Below, in pieces: positions 34,475 through 44,742 of a DNA stretch of 64,000 nt (within the stretch, counting starts at the first letter, position 1; the number at the start of each line of letters is the position of its first letter). This DNA comes from Chitinophaga dinghuensis. GTDB taxonomy: Bacteria > Bacteroidota > Bacteroidia > Chitinophagales > Chitinophagaceae. Made by a program: the position numbers and the translations under genes. Location: NCBI RefSeq assembly GCF_003259435.1, contig NZ_QLMA01000001.1:620001-684000 (forward strand). The letters run 5' to 3'. The notes beneath the pieces were generated by a model that worked only from the letters and a program-made list of their open reading frames with translations, did not search any database and had not been told where the DNA came from.

Positions 34475-36457
34475 TTAATTAAGATTGTCGAGTATGTCAT
34501 TCGTACGATCCTTACCAAAACTCATAAAGATGCCAATGTAAAAATTGCGTGTAGCCGGTGGCGTTATTGCTGTTTTTGCCTGGCCATTATAACTATATTG
34601 ATAACCGAAAACCTGCTTGTTCCCCAGCAAATTCCCCACACCAGCGCCAATGCCACTGAAGTCTTTCCACTTACTACCCTTGAAGAAACTGGTTAGCCAG
34701 GCTACATGAAGATTGACCGTATTATACACAGGCGTACTACCTTGATCCGCGATATAGGTATGCTGGTTATCATTGGTGTATTGAATATTGTAATATGGCC
34801 GTCCGGTGGCAAAAGCCCAGGATAAATTGATGAAAGTATTGATCTGTGGCAGCTGCTGTTTAATAGCGATGGTAGCGGTATGCGGACTCGTATAATTCGG
34901 TCGCATGCTATAAGGATAATCCATATAATGCCTGCTGGCATCCAGATACGTATAGGTAATCCAGTAATCCAGGTTTTTAATGGTTCGTTTATCTCTGAAG
35001 AATAATTCGATCCCTTTCGCATAGCCGTTGCCGTTATAGCCATAGGTTGGAAGGAGAGTGGGAAGACGCTTGTATTCCTTGTAATACGCTTCCGCCCTGA
35101 AAAGTCGGTTGCTGGCCTTATAAGTATAATTCAGTATATAGTGCGAAGCCTGGGATGCATCCTGGAAAAAGATCCCATAAGCGGCATTGAACTGGCTGTT
35201 ACTACCTGCTTTCCAGGCAAGACTTATGCGTGGCGCAGGATTCCACTTATTCAGCAACGAAGCGTACTCCAAACGTGCGCCAGCTTTAACAGCCAGTCTA
35301 TCCGTCAGCATGATATCCGTTTCACCAAAAACGGCAGTGAGATAATTGGTACTCCGCAGCAATGTATCATTAGATACGCCATCTTCATGCGTATAAAACT
35401 GCTCTGCTCCAAAGCGCAGCACTTCATTGCCTGGAAAATAGTGGGTCAGTACCACACGTCCTTGCGCAAACTGTTCTGCATTCCGACTATCTAAATCTTT
35501 ATATTGATAAGGCACCATATCCAGATTAACGGGCGCCCCAACGGCATCTATCAGTTGATTGCGATTGCTGACATGCAGATAGTTGTAGCCAGCACTGGCA
35601 TCTAATCTCCATGAATCGCTGAGGCGGTCCCGATAACTGAGCGTACTAAAGTTGTTCATACCTTTGACCTGAAAGGCGTCCCTCAATGCTGCGCTGTCTA
35701 TATCCTGATTACGCATCCCTACATTGCTGTTGCTCCAATTGGTATAGAATTTCAACATCCCTGTTTTGCCTACCCTCCAACGGAAATTGGCATCTGCCTC
35801 TGTATAACTGGGGCCCGCAAAGAAATCAGGCCGTTGTGGTACGATACGATTATATAATTGCTGATTAGAATAACGTACAGTGGCGCCATAGCTAAATCTG
35901 TTAGAGGTTAATCGCTGAAAACCTGCTGCTGCATTGGAAGGGAACAAACTGAAAGAATAAGATGATTTATCTGGTAAGTCGTCGCTTTCAAGGATCAACG
36001 CGCTGCTCATAGCTTGCCCATACAGGGCAGAATAGCCGCCGGTACTGAATAATATGCCTTTAAACAAAAACGGATTCACCCTTGCATACTGAATGATGCC
36101 AGGCACAGAAGGATAATTGGGATGAGGCATCAGACTCCCGTCAATAAACTGTTTGGTTTCACTTGCAGTACCTCCTCTAACGAAAAGTCCTTCTGTTTCC
36201 CCTATCTGTTGTGCACCGGGAAGATAACGTAATGCCATACTGATATCGCCGCCGTTGCCCGCTACTGTCACTGCATCAATAGGCGTCAGCGACGCGCCTT
36301 TTGCTTTATCACTGGCATCGAATGCGCCCGCAGTGATGGTGACCTGTTGCAGGTTTTTGGTTCCTGGCAGCAAAGTGCTGTCCTTCTTTTCCTGCGCTTG
36401 CAGCAATGTTGCGGAACTCGACAGAAAGATGAAAGCAATGACCGGATAGTGTTTCAT
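34475..36457 (-). CDS. TonB-dependent outer-membrane receptor
   Basis: Outer-membrane protein of 660 residues with a signal peptide (MKHYPVIAFIFLSSSATLLQAQ). A plug domain (about 40-160; LQQVTITAGAFDASDKAKG..., GGTASETKQFIDGSLMPHPNYPSVPG) leads into a 22-strand-type beta barrel, ending in an aromatic-rich last strand (NFYIGIFMSFGKD). There is no N-terminal CarboxypepD domain and no SusD partner, so it is not a typical polysaccharide-utilisation receptor. The neighbouring two-component genes on the same strand may control it. Substrate unknown. Confidence 0.9.
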   Translation of the reverse strand: MKHYPVIAFIFLSSSATLLQAQEKKDSTLLPGTKNLQQVTITAGAFDASDKAKGASLTPIDAVTVAGNGGDISMALRYLPGAQQIGETEGLFVRGGTASETKQFIDGSLMPHPNYPSVPGIIQYARVNPFLFKGILFSTGGYSALYGQAMSSALILESDDLPDKSSYSFSLFPSNAAAGFQRLTSNRFSYGATVRYSNQQLYNRIVPQRPDFFAGPSYTEADANFRWRVGKTGMLKFYTNWSNSNVGMRNQDIDSAALRDAFQVKGMNNFSTLSYRDRLSDSWRLDASAGYNYLHVSNRNQLIDAVGAPVNLDMVPYQYKDLDSRNAEQFAQGRVVLTHYFPGNEVLRFGAEQFYTHEDGVSNDTLLRSTNYLTAVFGETDIMLTDRLAVKAGARLEYASLLNKWNPAPRISLAWKAGSNSQFNAAYGIFFQDASQASHYILNYTYKASNRLFRAEAYYKEYKRLPTLLPTYGYNGNGYAKGIELFFRDKRTIKNLDYWITYTYLDASRHYMDYPYSMRPNYTSPHTATIAIKQQLPQINTFINLSWAFATGRPYYNIQYTNDNQHTYIADQGSTPVYNTVNLHVAWLTSFFKGSKWKDFSGIGAGVGNLLGNKQVFGYQYSYNGQAKTAITPPATRNFYIGIFMSFGKDRTNDILDNLN

Positions 36458-36563
36458 GGCAGATGTGATTATCTGCAAACAAAATTACCGGCAAAGAGAA
36501 GGCGTTTTTTGTGCTGTAGATCAGGGGTGCAAGTGTGCCGACAGAATTATCATTTCTGTATAC

Positions 36564-37259
36564 TTATTTCAGGAGTAACTCCATCTGTTGCTTGTAGAAG
36601 TCGCTGTAAGGAATTTCTGTCTCCCCGATACACACCATATCCCGCTTAATAGCCGTCACGGCGGCAGCCGCCACCAGAAAGGATCTATGTATGCGCAGAA
36701 AAGCAGGAGGGTAAAGCTTTTCTTCCATGGCCTTTAAGGTCATGCGGGTAAGTACTGGTTTTGCTGGCTGACGAAAATGAATCTTGATATAGTCTTTCAA
36801 TGCTTCCACATACAATACTTCTTCAGGGTTAATCTTCACGAGGGTATATTCCACATTCACGAAAAATGAAGGAGGGAAAATAGTAGGGAGAACTGGCTGT
36901 CTCATCTTAAATAATTCCTGCGCGCGATTACAAGCTTTAAGGAAACGCTCGAAACTAAAGGGTTTCAGCAGGTAGTCCACAATTTGCAAATTGTATCCTT
37001 CGATGGCATATTGTTCATATGCAGTTACAAAAATCACCATAGGCGGATGCGGCAGCGATTGCAAAAAACTAATACCATTAAGGCGTGGCATCTGGATGTC
37101 CAGGAAGATAAGATCTATGTTTTCTGTTTGCAATACAGCCAACGCTTCCGTGGCATTGCTGCAAGTGGCCACCAGTTCCAGGTAAGGAATCTGTCGGATA
37201 TTATCTTCCAACAATTCCCTGATCAGTGGTTCGTCATCTACTGCAATGCAACGTATCAT
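36564..37259 (-). CDS. LytTR-family response regulator
   Basis: Cytoplasmic regulator of 231 residues. The receiver domain (1-115) has acidic pocket DDE (8-10), phospho-acceptor D54 (FLDIQMPRLNG), a T/Y switch (VTAYEQYA) and conserved Lys (LLKPFSF). Residues about 130-230 are a LytTR DNA-binding domain (YVEALKDYIKIHF, LPPAFLRIHRSFLVAAAAV). Its start overlaps the end of the kinase gene by 4 bases, showing they work as a pair. Confidence 0.94.
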   Translation of the reverse strand: MIRCIAVDDEPLIRELLEDNIRQIPYLELVATCSNATEALAVLQTENIDLIFLDIQMPRLNGISFLQSLPHPPMVIFVTAYEQYAIEGYNLQIVDYLLKPFSFERFLKACNRAQELFKMRQPVLPTIFPPSFFVNVEYTLVKINPEEVLYVEALKDYIKIHFRQPAKPVLTRMTLKAMEEKLYPPAFLRIHRSFLVAAAAVTAIKRDMVCIGETEIPYSDFYKQQMELLLK

Positions 37260-38281
37260 GGCAATTCAAGGATTAATTTTATTTGAAAGTCAGGATATTT
37301 ATCTGAAATAGTTAGTGTGTAATGATCCGGGTAAAGCAGCTGTAGTCTTGCCTTTACATTAGCAAGTCCGATGCCGGACCCATCATCTTTATGAGCTGGG
37401 GCATGATCTGCATATTGATTGCTGACTTCAAAAGTAAGCACTTTATCTTTCCCGTAGAGGAGGATGTTAATGGTAGGTTGTTTCGGGAGATCAATGCCAT
37501 GCTTGAATGCATTTTCCACAAATGGAATAAGTAACATCGCATCCATCTCACTGTTGGCTGTAACTTCATCCATTTGCAACTGGAAGTTGATCTGCACACT
37601 GTTTCCTAGCCGAAGGCGTTGTAGCGCTATATAATTTTCGAGGTATTCCCTTTCCCTGTTTACATTTACTTTTTTTCCAGAAGCATCATACATCATATAG
37701 CGCATCAGCTCGGAAAGCTTTAGTAGCGCAGGTTCCAGCTGATCAGATTTTTTACGGGCCAATGCTACGAGGTTGGTGAGCACATTGAAAAGGAAGTGCG
37801 GATTCACCTGAGAGCGAAGGAACTTCAGTTCTGTTGCCAGTTGCTGGGCCTGTTGTTCTTTCACGCGCTTTTCTCGTGCAATGGCTGCCATCACCCGACA
37901 ATAAATCAGACTAAAAACAAACACTATAATGGAAGGAGCAAATACAAATTTGTAGGCGGCTGTATCATGCAATACCTCCGGAAACCAATGTACCAGCAGG
38001 AACCATTTCACTTGGAATGATACCATGATCAAAATGCCCACGCTTATAACATACAACCACCAATGTTTCTGGTTCCACCATTTCGGATACAGCACATATG
38101 CATGACAGTAAAAAATGACCATATGAATAACGCCGGCCAAGGTGAAGTACAGACCCGGAAGAGGGCCAATTTTGTAATCATTGGCAGCATTGGAGATAAG
38201 GTAAGGGAGCAATAGAATAAGGCTCCATATCAGCACATGAAGCCCGATTACGCGGTAATTGTATTGCTGGCTGCCCTCCAT
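37256..38281 (-). CDS. LytS/YpdA-type sensor histidine kinase
   Basis: Inner-membrane kinase of 341 residues. Four hydrophobic segments (about 11-31, 43-65, 75-97, 112-134) form the sensor part, with no large extracellular domain. The His-kinase motif FLRSQVNPHFLFNVLTNL places phospho-acceptor H162, and a HATPase domain follows (LIPFVENAFKHGI, DGSGIGLANVKARLQLLY). ATG at 38281 is preferred over a longer frame that would run into the gcvP terminator. It overlaps the LytTR regulator by 4 bases. Confidence 0.92.
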   Translation of the reverse strand: MEGSQQYNYRVIGLHVLIWSLILLLPYLISNAANDYKIGPLPGLYFTLAGVIHMVIFYCHAYVLYPKWWNQKHWWLYVISVGILIMVSFQVKWFLLVHWFPEVLHDTAAYKFVFAPSIIVFVFSLIYCRVMAAIAREKRVKEQQAQQLATELKFLRSQVNPHFLFNVLTNLVALARKKSDQLEPALLKLSELMRYMMYDASGKKVNVNREREYLENYIALQRLRLGNSVQINFQLQMDEVTANSEMDAMLLIPFVENAFKHGIDLPKQPTINILLYGKDKVLTFEVSNQYADHAPAHKDDGSGIGLANVKARLQLLYPDHYTLTISDKYPDFQIKLILELP

Positions 38282-38371
38282 GACAGAAAGGTAAGAAAAA
38301 TAGCGGGGTTCGCACAGTGGTGTTGAGATGAAACTTCTTGTTAGCGCGACAGGAAGGTGAATTCTGGCGAT

Positions 38372-38406
38372 AAAAAAACAGGGCAATCCTTGCGGACTGC
38401 CCTGTT
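38372..38406 (-). terminator. Intrinsic terminator of gcvP (reverse strand)
   Basis: Stem aacagggca/tgccctgtt (9 base pairs) plus an inner 3-base-pair stem, followed on the reverse strand by seven Ts. It separates gcvP from the kinase gene. Confidence 0.88.
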
Positions 38407-38429
38407 GTATCTTACTATCTGGGTAAAGC

Positions 38430-41291
38430 TTATGCGTTTACTTCCTCGTAAGCACTTACTGGTTCGCAGGTGCAGATGAGGTTTCTGTCGCCATGCGTAT
38501 TGTTAACGCGGCTTACAGAAGGCCAGAATTTATTCAGTTTAACATACTCCAGTGGGTAAGCAGCTTGCTGACGGCTGTATGGACGGGTCCATTCATCGGC
38601 AGTGATAACGAACTGTGTATGAGGCGCATTTTTCAGAACGTTGTTTTGTTTGTCTGCTCTGCCTTCTTCTACTGCGCGGATTTCTTCGCGGATAGACAGC
38701 AGTGCATCGCAGAAACGATCCAGTTCGCCTTTATCTTCACTTTCTGTAGGCTCGATCATGATAGTACCGGCAACAGGGAAGCTCATAGTTGGAGCGTGGA
38801 AGCCATAGTCCATCAGACGTTTTGCCACATCTTCCGCTTCAATACCAGCAGCAGCTTTGAACGGACGCAGATCCACGATGAATTCGTGTGCGCAGGTACC
38901 ATTCACGCCATTGTACAGGATATCATATGCTTTTTCCAGTCTTGCCTTCATGTAGTTGGCATTGAAGATAGCATACATAGAAGCTTTCTTAACGCCATCA
39001 AATCCGAGCATACGGATATAAGCGTAGGAGATCAGCAGGATGCTGGCAGAACCATAAGGGGCAGCAGATACCGCATTGTTGGAAGTACCGCCGTTCAGGT
39101 CTACGTGACCAGGCAGGAATGGAGCCAGGTGTTTTGCAACACAGATTGGACCCATGCCAGGACCACCGCCACCGTGAGGAATAGCGAAGGTTTTATGCAG
39201 GTTCAGGTGACATACGTCTGCACCAATCAGACCAGGAGCGGTCAGACCTACCTGTGCATTCATATTGGCGCCATCCATGTATACCTGTCCGCCATGTTGG
39301 TGGATGGTAGCGCAGATATCTTTCACACTTTCTTCATATACGCCGTAGGTAGATGGATAAGTGATCATGATACCAGCCAGATCTTTCGCATGCAGTTCAG
39401 CTTTCGCTTTCAGATCATCTACATCGATGTAACCGTTTTCCAGCGCTTTCACTACTACCACTTTGAAACCAGCCATTACTGCAGATGCAGGGTTGGTACC
39501 GTGTGCGGAAATAGGAATCAGCATGATGTTGCGGTGACCTTCGCCACGGCTCTCATGATAATCACGAATCACGAGCAGACCCGCATATTCACCCTGAGCG
39601 CCACTGTTAGGCTGCAGACTGCAAGCGTCGAAGCCGGTGATAGTGCTCAGATATTGACCCAGTTCAGTGATCATTTGTTGGTAACCGCCTGTCTGATCTT
39701 TAGGCGCAAATGGATGCATTTTGCTCCAGTGTGCCCAGCTCAAAGGAATCATTTCAGTGGCTGCATTCAGTTTCATGGTGCAGGAACCCAGAGAAATCAT
39801 GGAAGTATTGAGCGACAGATCTTTGTTCTCCAGCAGTTTCAGGTAACGCATCATCAGTGATTCACTGTGATAGCTGTTGAAATGCGGGTGAGTGAGGAAT
39901 GGAGAAGTACGTACCAGCGCTTCAGGAATAGCGGTAGAATTGCTGTTCACTGCATTCGCATCGGTGTTACCTGCTCCGAAGATACCGAGGATATCATTGA
40001 TATCGCCGATAGTAGCGGTTTCATCCAGGGAGATACCCACATTACCGTTAGAGAAATAACGGAAGTTGATACCAGCGCCCTCTGCTTTGGCTTTTACATC
40101 GGCGCCGCTTACAACGATAGTATCGAAGAAGCTGTTAGCAGCCAGTTGCAGACCTTTTGCAGCGAGTTTGTCGCCCAAAGTCTTCGCCAGTTTAGCAGTA
40201 CGGGTAGCAATATTTTTCAGCCCCTCCGGACCATGGTATACTGCGTACATAGCGGCCATATTAGCCAGCAATGCCTGTGCAGTACAGATATTGGAAGTAG
40301 CTTTTTCGCGTTTGATGTGCTGTTCACGGGTCTGGAGCGCCATACGCAGTGCGCGGCCACCTTGTGCATCGATACTTACGCCGATGATACGACCAGGAAT
40401 AGTACGCTTGAAGTCATCTTTCACTGCGAAGAATGCCGCGTGAGGACCACCAAAACCTAATGGAACGCCGAAACGCTGTGCAGAACCCAATGCAGCATCT
40501 GCTCCCAGTTCGCCAGGAGAAGTCAGCAAGGTCAATGCCAGCAGGTCAGTAGCCATTGCTACGAATGCGCCAGCAGCATGTACGGAGTCTATAAAGTTGC
40601 GGTAATCTTCTACAGCACCCAGGTTGTTAGGGTATTGTACCAACGCGCCGAAGAAAGACGCATCGATTTGTGCAGTTTTATAATCACCCACTACAACTTC
40701 AATATTCAGAGGAGTAGCGCGGGTGTAGATAACATCGAGCGTTTGTGGGTAAACATGCTCGTCAACAAAAAACTTAGGCCTGCTCAGGTGGTCATGATCT
40801 CTGTTGAGGGTATTGAAGAACATCGTCATTGCTTCAGCCGCCGCAGTAGCTTCATCCAGCAGGGAGGCGTTCGCAATTGGTAAACCGGTAAGATCACTTA
40901 CCATGGTTTGATAGTTCAGCAAACTTTCCAGACGGCCCTGAGAAATCTCAGCCTGATATGGAGTGTACTGGGTGTACCATCCTGGATTCTCGAACACATT
41001 ACGTAAAATCACACTAGGAGTGATCGTGTCGAAGTAACCCTGACCGATGTAGTTACGATAAACCTGGTTTTTCAGTGAAATCTCTTTCAGATGGCGCAGG
41101 TAATCATTTTCACTTATCGCAGCGGGAATAGCCAGTGGCGTGTTCATTCGAATAGCGCCAGGTACAGTTTTGTTAATCAGCTCGTCCAGATTGGCAACGC
41201 CTATGGTTTCCAGCATCTGGCTCTTCTCAGCTTCATTCGGCCCTATGTGACGGGTCACGAATTCATTTTGTTGAGTATCAAAAAGATTCAT
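38430..41291 (-). CDS. gcvP: Glycine dehydrogenase (aminomethyl-transferring), P protein
   Basis: Single-chain PLP enzyme of 953 residues, equal in length to other fused P proteins. It decarboxylates glycine and passes the aminomethyl group to the lipoyl H protein of the glycine cleavage system. N-terminal [10 protein letters not shown] and [27 protein letters not shown] are family signatures. The PLP lysine lies in [17 protein letters not shown] near residue 700. gcvT and gcvH are not in the window. A clear promoter lies just upstream. Confidence 0.97.
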   Translation of the reverse strand: MNLFDTQQNEFVTRHIGPNEAEKSQMLETIGVANLDELINKTVPGAIRMNTPLAIPAAISENDYLRHLKEISLKNQVYRNYIGQGYFDTITPSVILRNVFENPGWYTQYTPYQAEISQGRLESLLNYQTMVSDLTGLPIANASLLDEATAAAEAMTMFFNTLNRDHDHLSRPKFFVDEHVYPQTLDVIYTRATPLNIEVVVGDYKTAQIDASFFGALVQYPNNLGAVEDYRNFIDSVHAAGAFVAMATDLLALTLLTSPGELGADAALGSAQRFGVPLGFGGPHAAFFAVKDDFKRTIPGRIIGVSIDAQGGRALRMALQTREQHIKREKATSNICTAQALLANMAAMYAVYHGPEGLKNIATRTAKLAKTLGDKLAAKGLQLAANSFFDTIVVSGADVKAKAEGAGINFRYFSNGNVGISLDETATIGDINDILGIFGAGNTDANAVNSNSTAIPEALVRTSPFLTHPHFNSYHSESLMMRYLKLLENKDLSLNTSMISLGSCTMKLNAATEMIPLSWAHWSKMHPFAPKDQTGGYQQMITELGQYLSTITGFDACSLQPNSGAQGEYAGLLVIRDYHESRGEGHRNIMLIPISAHGTNPASAVMAGFKVVVVKALENGYIDVDDLKAKAELHAKDLAGIMITYPSTYGVYEESVKDICATIHQHGGQVYMDGANMNAQVGLTAPGLIGADVCHLNLHKTFAIPHGGGGPGMGPICVAKHLAPFLPGHVDLNGGTSNNAVSAAPYGSASILLISYAYIRMLGFDGVKKASMYAIFNANYMKARLEKAYDILYNGVNGTCAHEFIVDLRPFKAAAGIEAEDVAKRLMDYGFHAPTMSFPVAGTIMIEPTESEDKGELDRFCDALLSIREEIRAVEEGRADKQNNVLKNAPHTQFVITADEWTRPYSRQQAAYPLEYVKLNKFWPSVSRVNNTHGDRNLICTCEPVSAYEEVNA

Positions 41292-41322
41292 GATGTAAGC
41301 AGGTAGTTTGAAATAGAATGCG

Positions 41323-41354
41323 CAAAGCTATGACGATTTTAAGCAACTGCCAAA
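41323..41354 (-). promoter_or_regulatory. Bacteroidota-type promoter of gcvP
   Basis: On the reverse strand TTTG (41354-41351), a 20-base spacer and TAGCTTTG (41330-41323), a full match to TAnnTTTG. The ATG of gcvP lies 31 bases downstream of the -7 element. Confidence 0.75.
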
Positions 41355-41422
41355 CCTCCGCCACCAGGCTGGTTAAATCGGTGATAAATAACCACTTTTA
41401 GTAGTCAGGGAATGTCATAGTA

Positions 41423-41450
41423 TTGTCCATCTATGAAATGCCTATCTTTG
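41423..41450 (+). promoter_or_regulatory. Promoter of the YkgJ-type gene, possibly leaderless
   Basis: TTG (41423-41425), 17 bases, TATCTTTG (41443-41450). The -7 element ends only 5 bases before the ATG at 41456, so transcription would start at or near the start codon. Confidence 0.55.
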
Positions 41451-41455
41451 CGCCA

Positions 41456-41950
41456 ATGAGCAACTTACTTGAAAACTGGGAACAGAAAGCGAAAGATAAA
41501 CAGAAAGCCAACAAACAGTTCCTCCAGAAACTACAAACCAGGCGCGGAAAAGGAGTGGAAAAACTCCTCCCGGAGCTGCATGAGGAAGCATTCAGCAAAA
41601 TAGATTGCCTCGAATGTGCCGGATGCTGCAAATCCATCAGCCCCCGCTTTAAAGCGCCCGATATCAAACGCATTTCCAAATTCCTGGGGATGAAGGAAGC
41701 CGCCTTCATCGATACCTACCTCCGTATCGATAAAGACGAAGATTATGTGGTGAAGTCAAGCCCATGCCCATTCCTGGGCGCAGATAACTATTGCGGCATC
41801 TACGATGTAAGACCAGGAGACTGTCATAACTACCCGTACACCGATAGCCACGACTTCTACAAACGCCCAAATATCACCTACAATAACAGCACTATCTGCC
41901 CGGCAGTATACTACGTCCTGGAAAGATTAAAAGAAGATATGAAGCTCTGA
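41456..41950 (+). CDS. YkgJ-family cysteine-cluster protein
   Basis: Cytoplasmic protein of 164 residues with the zinc/iron-chelating cysteine cluster: CLECAGCCKSISP near residue 51, then CPFLGADNYCGIY and RPGDCHNYP. This arrangement (CxxCxxCC...C...C...C) is the YkgJ family, proposed to bind a metal or Fe-S cluster. The first 45 residues are a charged helix. ATG at 41456 is chosen because longer TTG/ATG options would place the start inside the probable promoter. The convergent MFS gene ends 6 bases away. Confidence 0.85.
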   Translation: MSNLLENWEQKAKDKQKANKQFLQKLQTRRGKGVEKLLPELHEEAFSKIDCLECAGCCKSISPRFKAPDIKRISKFLGMKEAAFIDTYLRIDKDEDYVVKSSPCPFLGADNYCGIYDVRPGDCHNYPYTDSHDFYKRPNITYNNSTICPAVYYVLERLKEDMKL

Positions 41951-41966
41951 CGATCGTCAGGGCTTC
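41941..41966. terminator. Palindrome spanning two convergent stop codons
   Basis: gaagctctgacga followed directly by tcgtcagggcttc forms a 26-base palindrome with one G-U. It contains the stop codons of both convergent genes and may act as a shared, T-poor terminator. Confidence 0.4.
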
Positions 41967-43210
41967 AGGTCCAGCTTACGCATGGCCGGAGAAATGATAT
42001 AAGTGGTGACCACCACTCCCAATGTAATACAGCCTCCCAGTACGACAGATGGAACCAATCCTATGGCCCTTGCCATAAACCCGCTTTCAAAAGCGCCCAG
42101 CTCATTGGAAGATCCCACAAACATAGAGCTCACTGAAGCAACCCGTCCACGCATCTCATCCGGCGTTTTCAACTGCAGAATAGTCTGCCGGATAATCACA
42201 CTCACCCCATCAAATACGCCACCAAACAACAATGCAGCCATAGATAAGAGGAAAGTCGTCGATAATCCGAATACAATGATGGTCAGGCCAAAAGCAAATA
42301 CCGCTGCCATCAGTTTGATACCCGGTTTATGATTCAATGGCTTATGCGCCAGGATAAACATCGTAATGAGTGAACCTACTGCCGGCGTGGAACGGAGAAT
42401 ACCATATCCAAGAGAATCAGTATGCAGGACATCTGTAGCAAATACCGGCAGCATGGAAATAGCCCCTCCAAAAAGTACGGCAAACATATCCAGGGCCATA
42501 GCGCCCAATACCACTTTGGTGTTCCAAACGAACTTTATACCCTTGGTAAGACTATCCACAAATCCTTCACCACCTTTGTAATAGATCGGTTTGGGCTTTA
42601 TTTGGATAAGACTGAACAATGGCGCCAGGAATATAGCTACTACCAGCAACATAGACCAATGTACCCCAAAAAGATAGATGAGAAACCCGCCCAGCGCCGG
42701 TCCCAGCACTCCGCCTATCTGCCAGGCAGAACTGCTCCAGGTAGAAGCATTGGCATATAATTGTTTAGGAACTAACAGCGACAGCAATGTAAAGGTAGAA
42801 GGACTGGTAAAAGCCCGCACAATCCCACCCAGGAACACCAGGGCATAAATCATGTTTAATACCCAATGAGTAGGAATACCTTTTACTACCTGGTCCCAAG
42901 TGAGTAAAAATAACCCCGTGGAAATGAAAATATAGGCAATGACACATTTCAGCAGCAGCCCGCGTTTTTCCCGTTTATCCACAATATGTCCTGCGAATGG
43001 AGCCAGCAGTACCGCGGGAATAACCTCCGACAAACCAATCAATCCCAATGCAAAAGGATCTCTGGCCAGTTCATTTACTTTCCATTCAATAATAGCAAAC
43101 TGCATCGCCAGCGCAAATACAAGGGCAAAGCGAATAACAAGGTAATAGTTGAATTCCGGGTAACGTAGTGAAGCGTATGCGTCCGTACTGGTAGATGCCT
43201 TCGAGTCCAA
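41957..43210 (-). CDS. MFS transporter
   Basis: Inner-membrane major-facilitator protein of 417 residues with about 12 helices. The loop 2-3 signature reads GHIVDKREKRGLLLK (about residues 75-89), and FGGVFDGVSVIIRQTILQLKTPDEMRGRVASV in the second half is like the MFS_3/EntS-type exporters. It is probably a proton-driven exporter; cargo unknown. The start is TTG at 43210, because an in-frame stop lies 15 bases upstream and no ATG precedes the first helix. Divergent from the sugar dehydrogenase gene. Confidence 0.85.
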   Translation of the reverse strand: MDSKASTSTDAYASLRYPEFNYYLVIRFALVFALAMQFAIIEWKVNELARDPFALGLIGLSEVIPAVLLAPFAGHIVDKREKRGLLLKCVIAYIFISTGLFLLTWDQVVKGIPTHWVLNMIYALVFLGGIVRAFTSPSTFTLLSLLVPKQLYANASTWSSSAWQIGGVLGPALGGFLIYLFGVHWSMLLVVAIFLAPLFSLIQIKPKPIYYKGGEGFVDSLTKGIKFVWNTKVVLGAMALDMFAVLFGGAISMLPVFATDVLHTDSLGYGILRSTPAVGSLITMFILAHKPLNHKPGIKLMAAVFAFGLTIIVFGLSTTFLLSMAALLFGGVFDGVSVIIRQTILQLKTPDEMRGRVASVSSMFVGSSNELGAFESGFMARAIGLVPSVVLGGCITLGVVVTTYIISPAMRKLDLKP

Positions 43211-43341
43211 GCTGTTGAAATTTTACACGAAGGTAAACAGGTCGTTAAAATAATCCCAATAATTGATAAATGCCATCCATCAAATCTATGCGGATTATTC
43301 CTCCCATTGATTATTTTTATCCTGCTAAAATTCTGCATTCT

Positions 43342-44562
43342 ATGAAAAGATACCGTTTTATCGGACTTATATTGCTGTCGGCACTAAATACCCTTACTTC
43401 CAGGGCCGGAGAACCCACTACCCCGGCGGAACCGCCTGCCAGAACAGTAAAGTTGGAATTGGTAACAGATCAGTTCATATCCCCGGTAAATATGGCAGTG
43501 CCGCATGATGGCAGTGGCAGATTATTCTTCTGCCAGAAAGAAGGTAAGGTTTGGGTGGTGCAGAACGGAAAGCTCCTGCCACAGCCATTTGCAGACGTTA
43601 GCGCAGAAATGGTGAAGATCAATGCCGCCTATGATGAACGAGGCCTGCTGGGCATGGCTTTTCATCCCCAGTTTAAGAAAAATCATAAACTGTATCTCTA
43701 CTATAGTGCGCCTGTTCCCAATCCGGTAAAAGGCTTGAATCATAAGAGCAAACTGGTGGAATTCACCGTGTCTGCCAGCAACCCCAATGCCGTTGATCCC
43801 AATTCTGAACGGATACTGTTTGAACTGGATCAGCCGGAATCCAATCATAATGGCGGCCAGCTGGCCTTCGGCCCGGATGGCTACCTCTATGTAGGACTTG
43901 GAGATGGTGGTGGTGGTGGAGACAAACACGGTACCATCGGAAATGGCCAGGATCTGGGTACCTGGCTGGGGAAAATTCTTCGCATAGATGTAAATGGCAA
44001 ACCTTATAAAGTACCTGCTGATAATCCTTTCGTAAAAACAACCGGCGCGAAACCGGAAATCTGGGCCTATGGCCTGCGTAACCCATGGCGCTTTTCATTC
44101 GACAGAGGAACTGGCAAACTTTTCGCAGGAGATGTAGGACAGAATTTGTATGAAGAAGTGGATATCATCAGCAAAGGAGGTAACTACGGCTGGCGCATCA
44201 TGGAGGGTTTCCATGATTTCAACGTACCTCCGGGAACGAATAAACTGAAACTGATCCCACCCATCCATGAATATAACCATGATCTGGGTATCAGTATTAC
44301 AGGCGGTTATGTATACAGAGGCAATGCTATACCATCACTGAAAGGGCTCTACGTATTTGGGGATTACAATGGGAAAGCATTTGTACTCGTTCCGAATGGC
44401 TCCCAGTGGACAAGGGCAGACCTGAAGTTTACCAATACTCCGGAAGATAACCTCCAAATCCTTAGCTGGGGCGAAGATGAGAAAGGGGAGCTGTATATGC
44501 TGACCAGCGCTTCTACACGTAATGGCTTCAAAGGAGCCATCTATAAACTGGTGAAGAATTAA
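43342..44562 (+). CDS. PQQ-dependent sugar dehydrogenase-like protein (GSDH family)
   Basis: Exported six-bladed beta-propeller of 406 residues, family of soluble glucose/sorbosone dehydrogenases and Yli-like aldose dehydrogenases. The signal peptide runs from MKRYRFIGLILLSALNTLTS. Family motifs are GLLGMAFHPQF, HNGGQLAFGPDGYLYVGLGD (with the catalytic His) and WAYGLRNPWRFSFD. ATG at 43342 is chosen because it opens the signal peptide. It would oxidise sugars in the periplasm with PQQ, if the cofactor is available; no PQQ synthesis genes are seen here. Confidence 0.88.
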   Translation: MKRYRFIGLILLSALNTLTSRAGEPTTPAEPPARTVKLELVTDQFISPVNMAVPHDGSGRLFFCQKEGKVWVVQNGKLLPQPFADVSAEMVKINAAYDERGLLGMAFHPQFKKNHKLYLYYSAPVPNPVKGLNHKSKLVEFTVSASNPNAVDPNSERILFELDQPESNHNGGQLAFGPDGYLYVGLGDGGGGGDKHGTIGNGQDLGTWLGKILRIDVNGKPYKVPADNPFVKTTGAKPEIWAYGLRNPWRFSFDRGTGKLFAGDVGQNLYEEVDIISKGGNYGWRIMEGFHDFNVPPGTNKLKLIPPIHEYNHDLGISITGGYVYRGNAIPSLKGLYVFGDYNGKAFVLVPNGSQWTRADLKFTNTPEDNLQILSWGEDEKGELYMLTSASTRNGFKGAIYKLVKN

Positions 44563-44701
44563 GATAAAACGGGATCATTTTCAAAAGCAAACATTCCCGG
44601 TGCTTTTTTCGTTATCCAGAGTAAGGAGGACGGGCATTTCAGCCCGGCCAAATTTTTGTTAAAAAGGTAAATAATTCCATTTCTGACGGATGAAATTACT
44701 T

Positions 44702-44709
44702 TATATTTG
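44702..44709 (+). promoter_or_regulatory. -7 promoter element before the S41 protease gene
   Basis: TATATTTG matches TAnnTTTG, 33 bases before the ATG. No convincing -33 TTG is found at the right distance. Confidence 0.4.
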
Positions 44710-44742
44710 ATTTGACAATATTGTTGTTCAACTGAGTTACAT

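Noticed and set aside
38282..38386. N-terminal extension of the histidine kinase frame
   Set aside because: The extra 35 residues would be encoded across the gcvP terminator region; ATG at 38281 gives a normal LytS-type start.
38493..39860. Forward ORF of 455 codons inside gcvP
   Set aside because: It is a long antisense shadow of a highly conserved gene; the translation is Cys/His/Phe-rich and matches no family.
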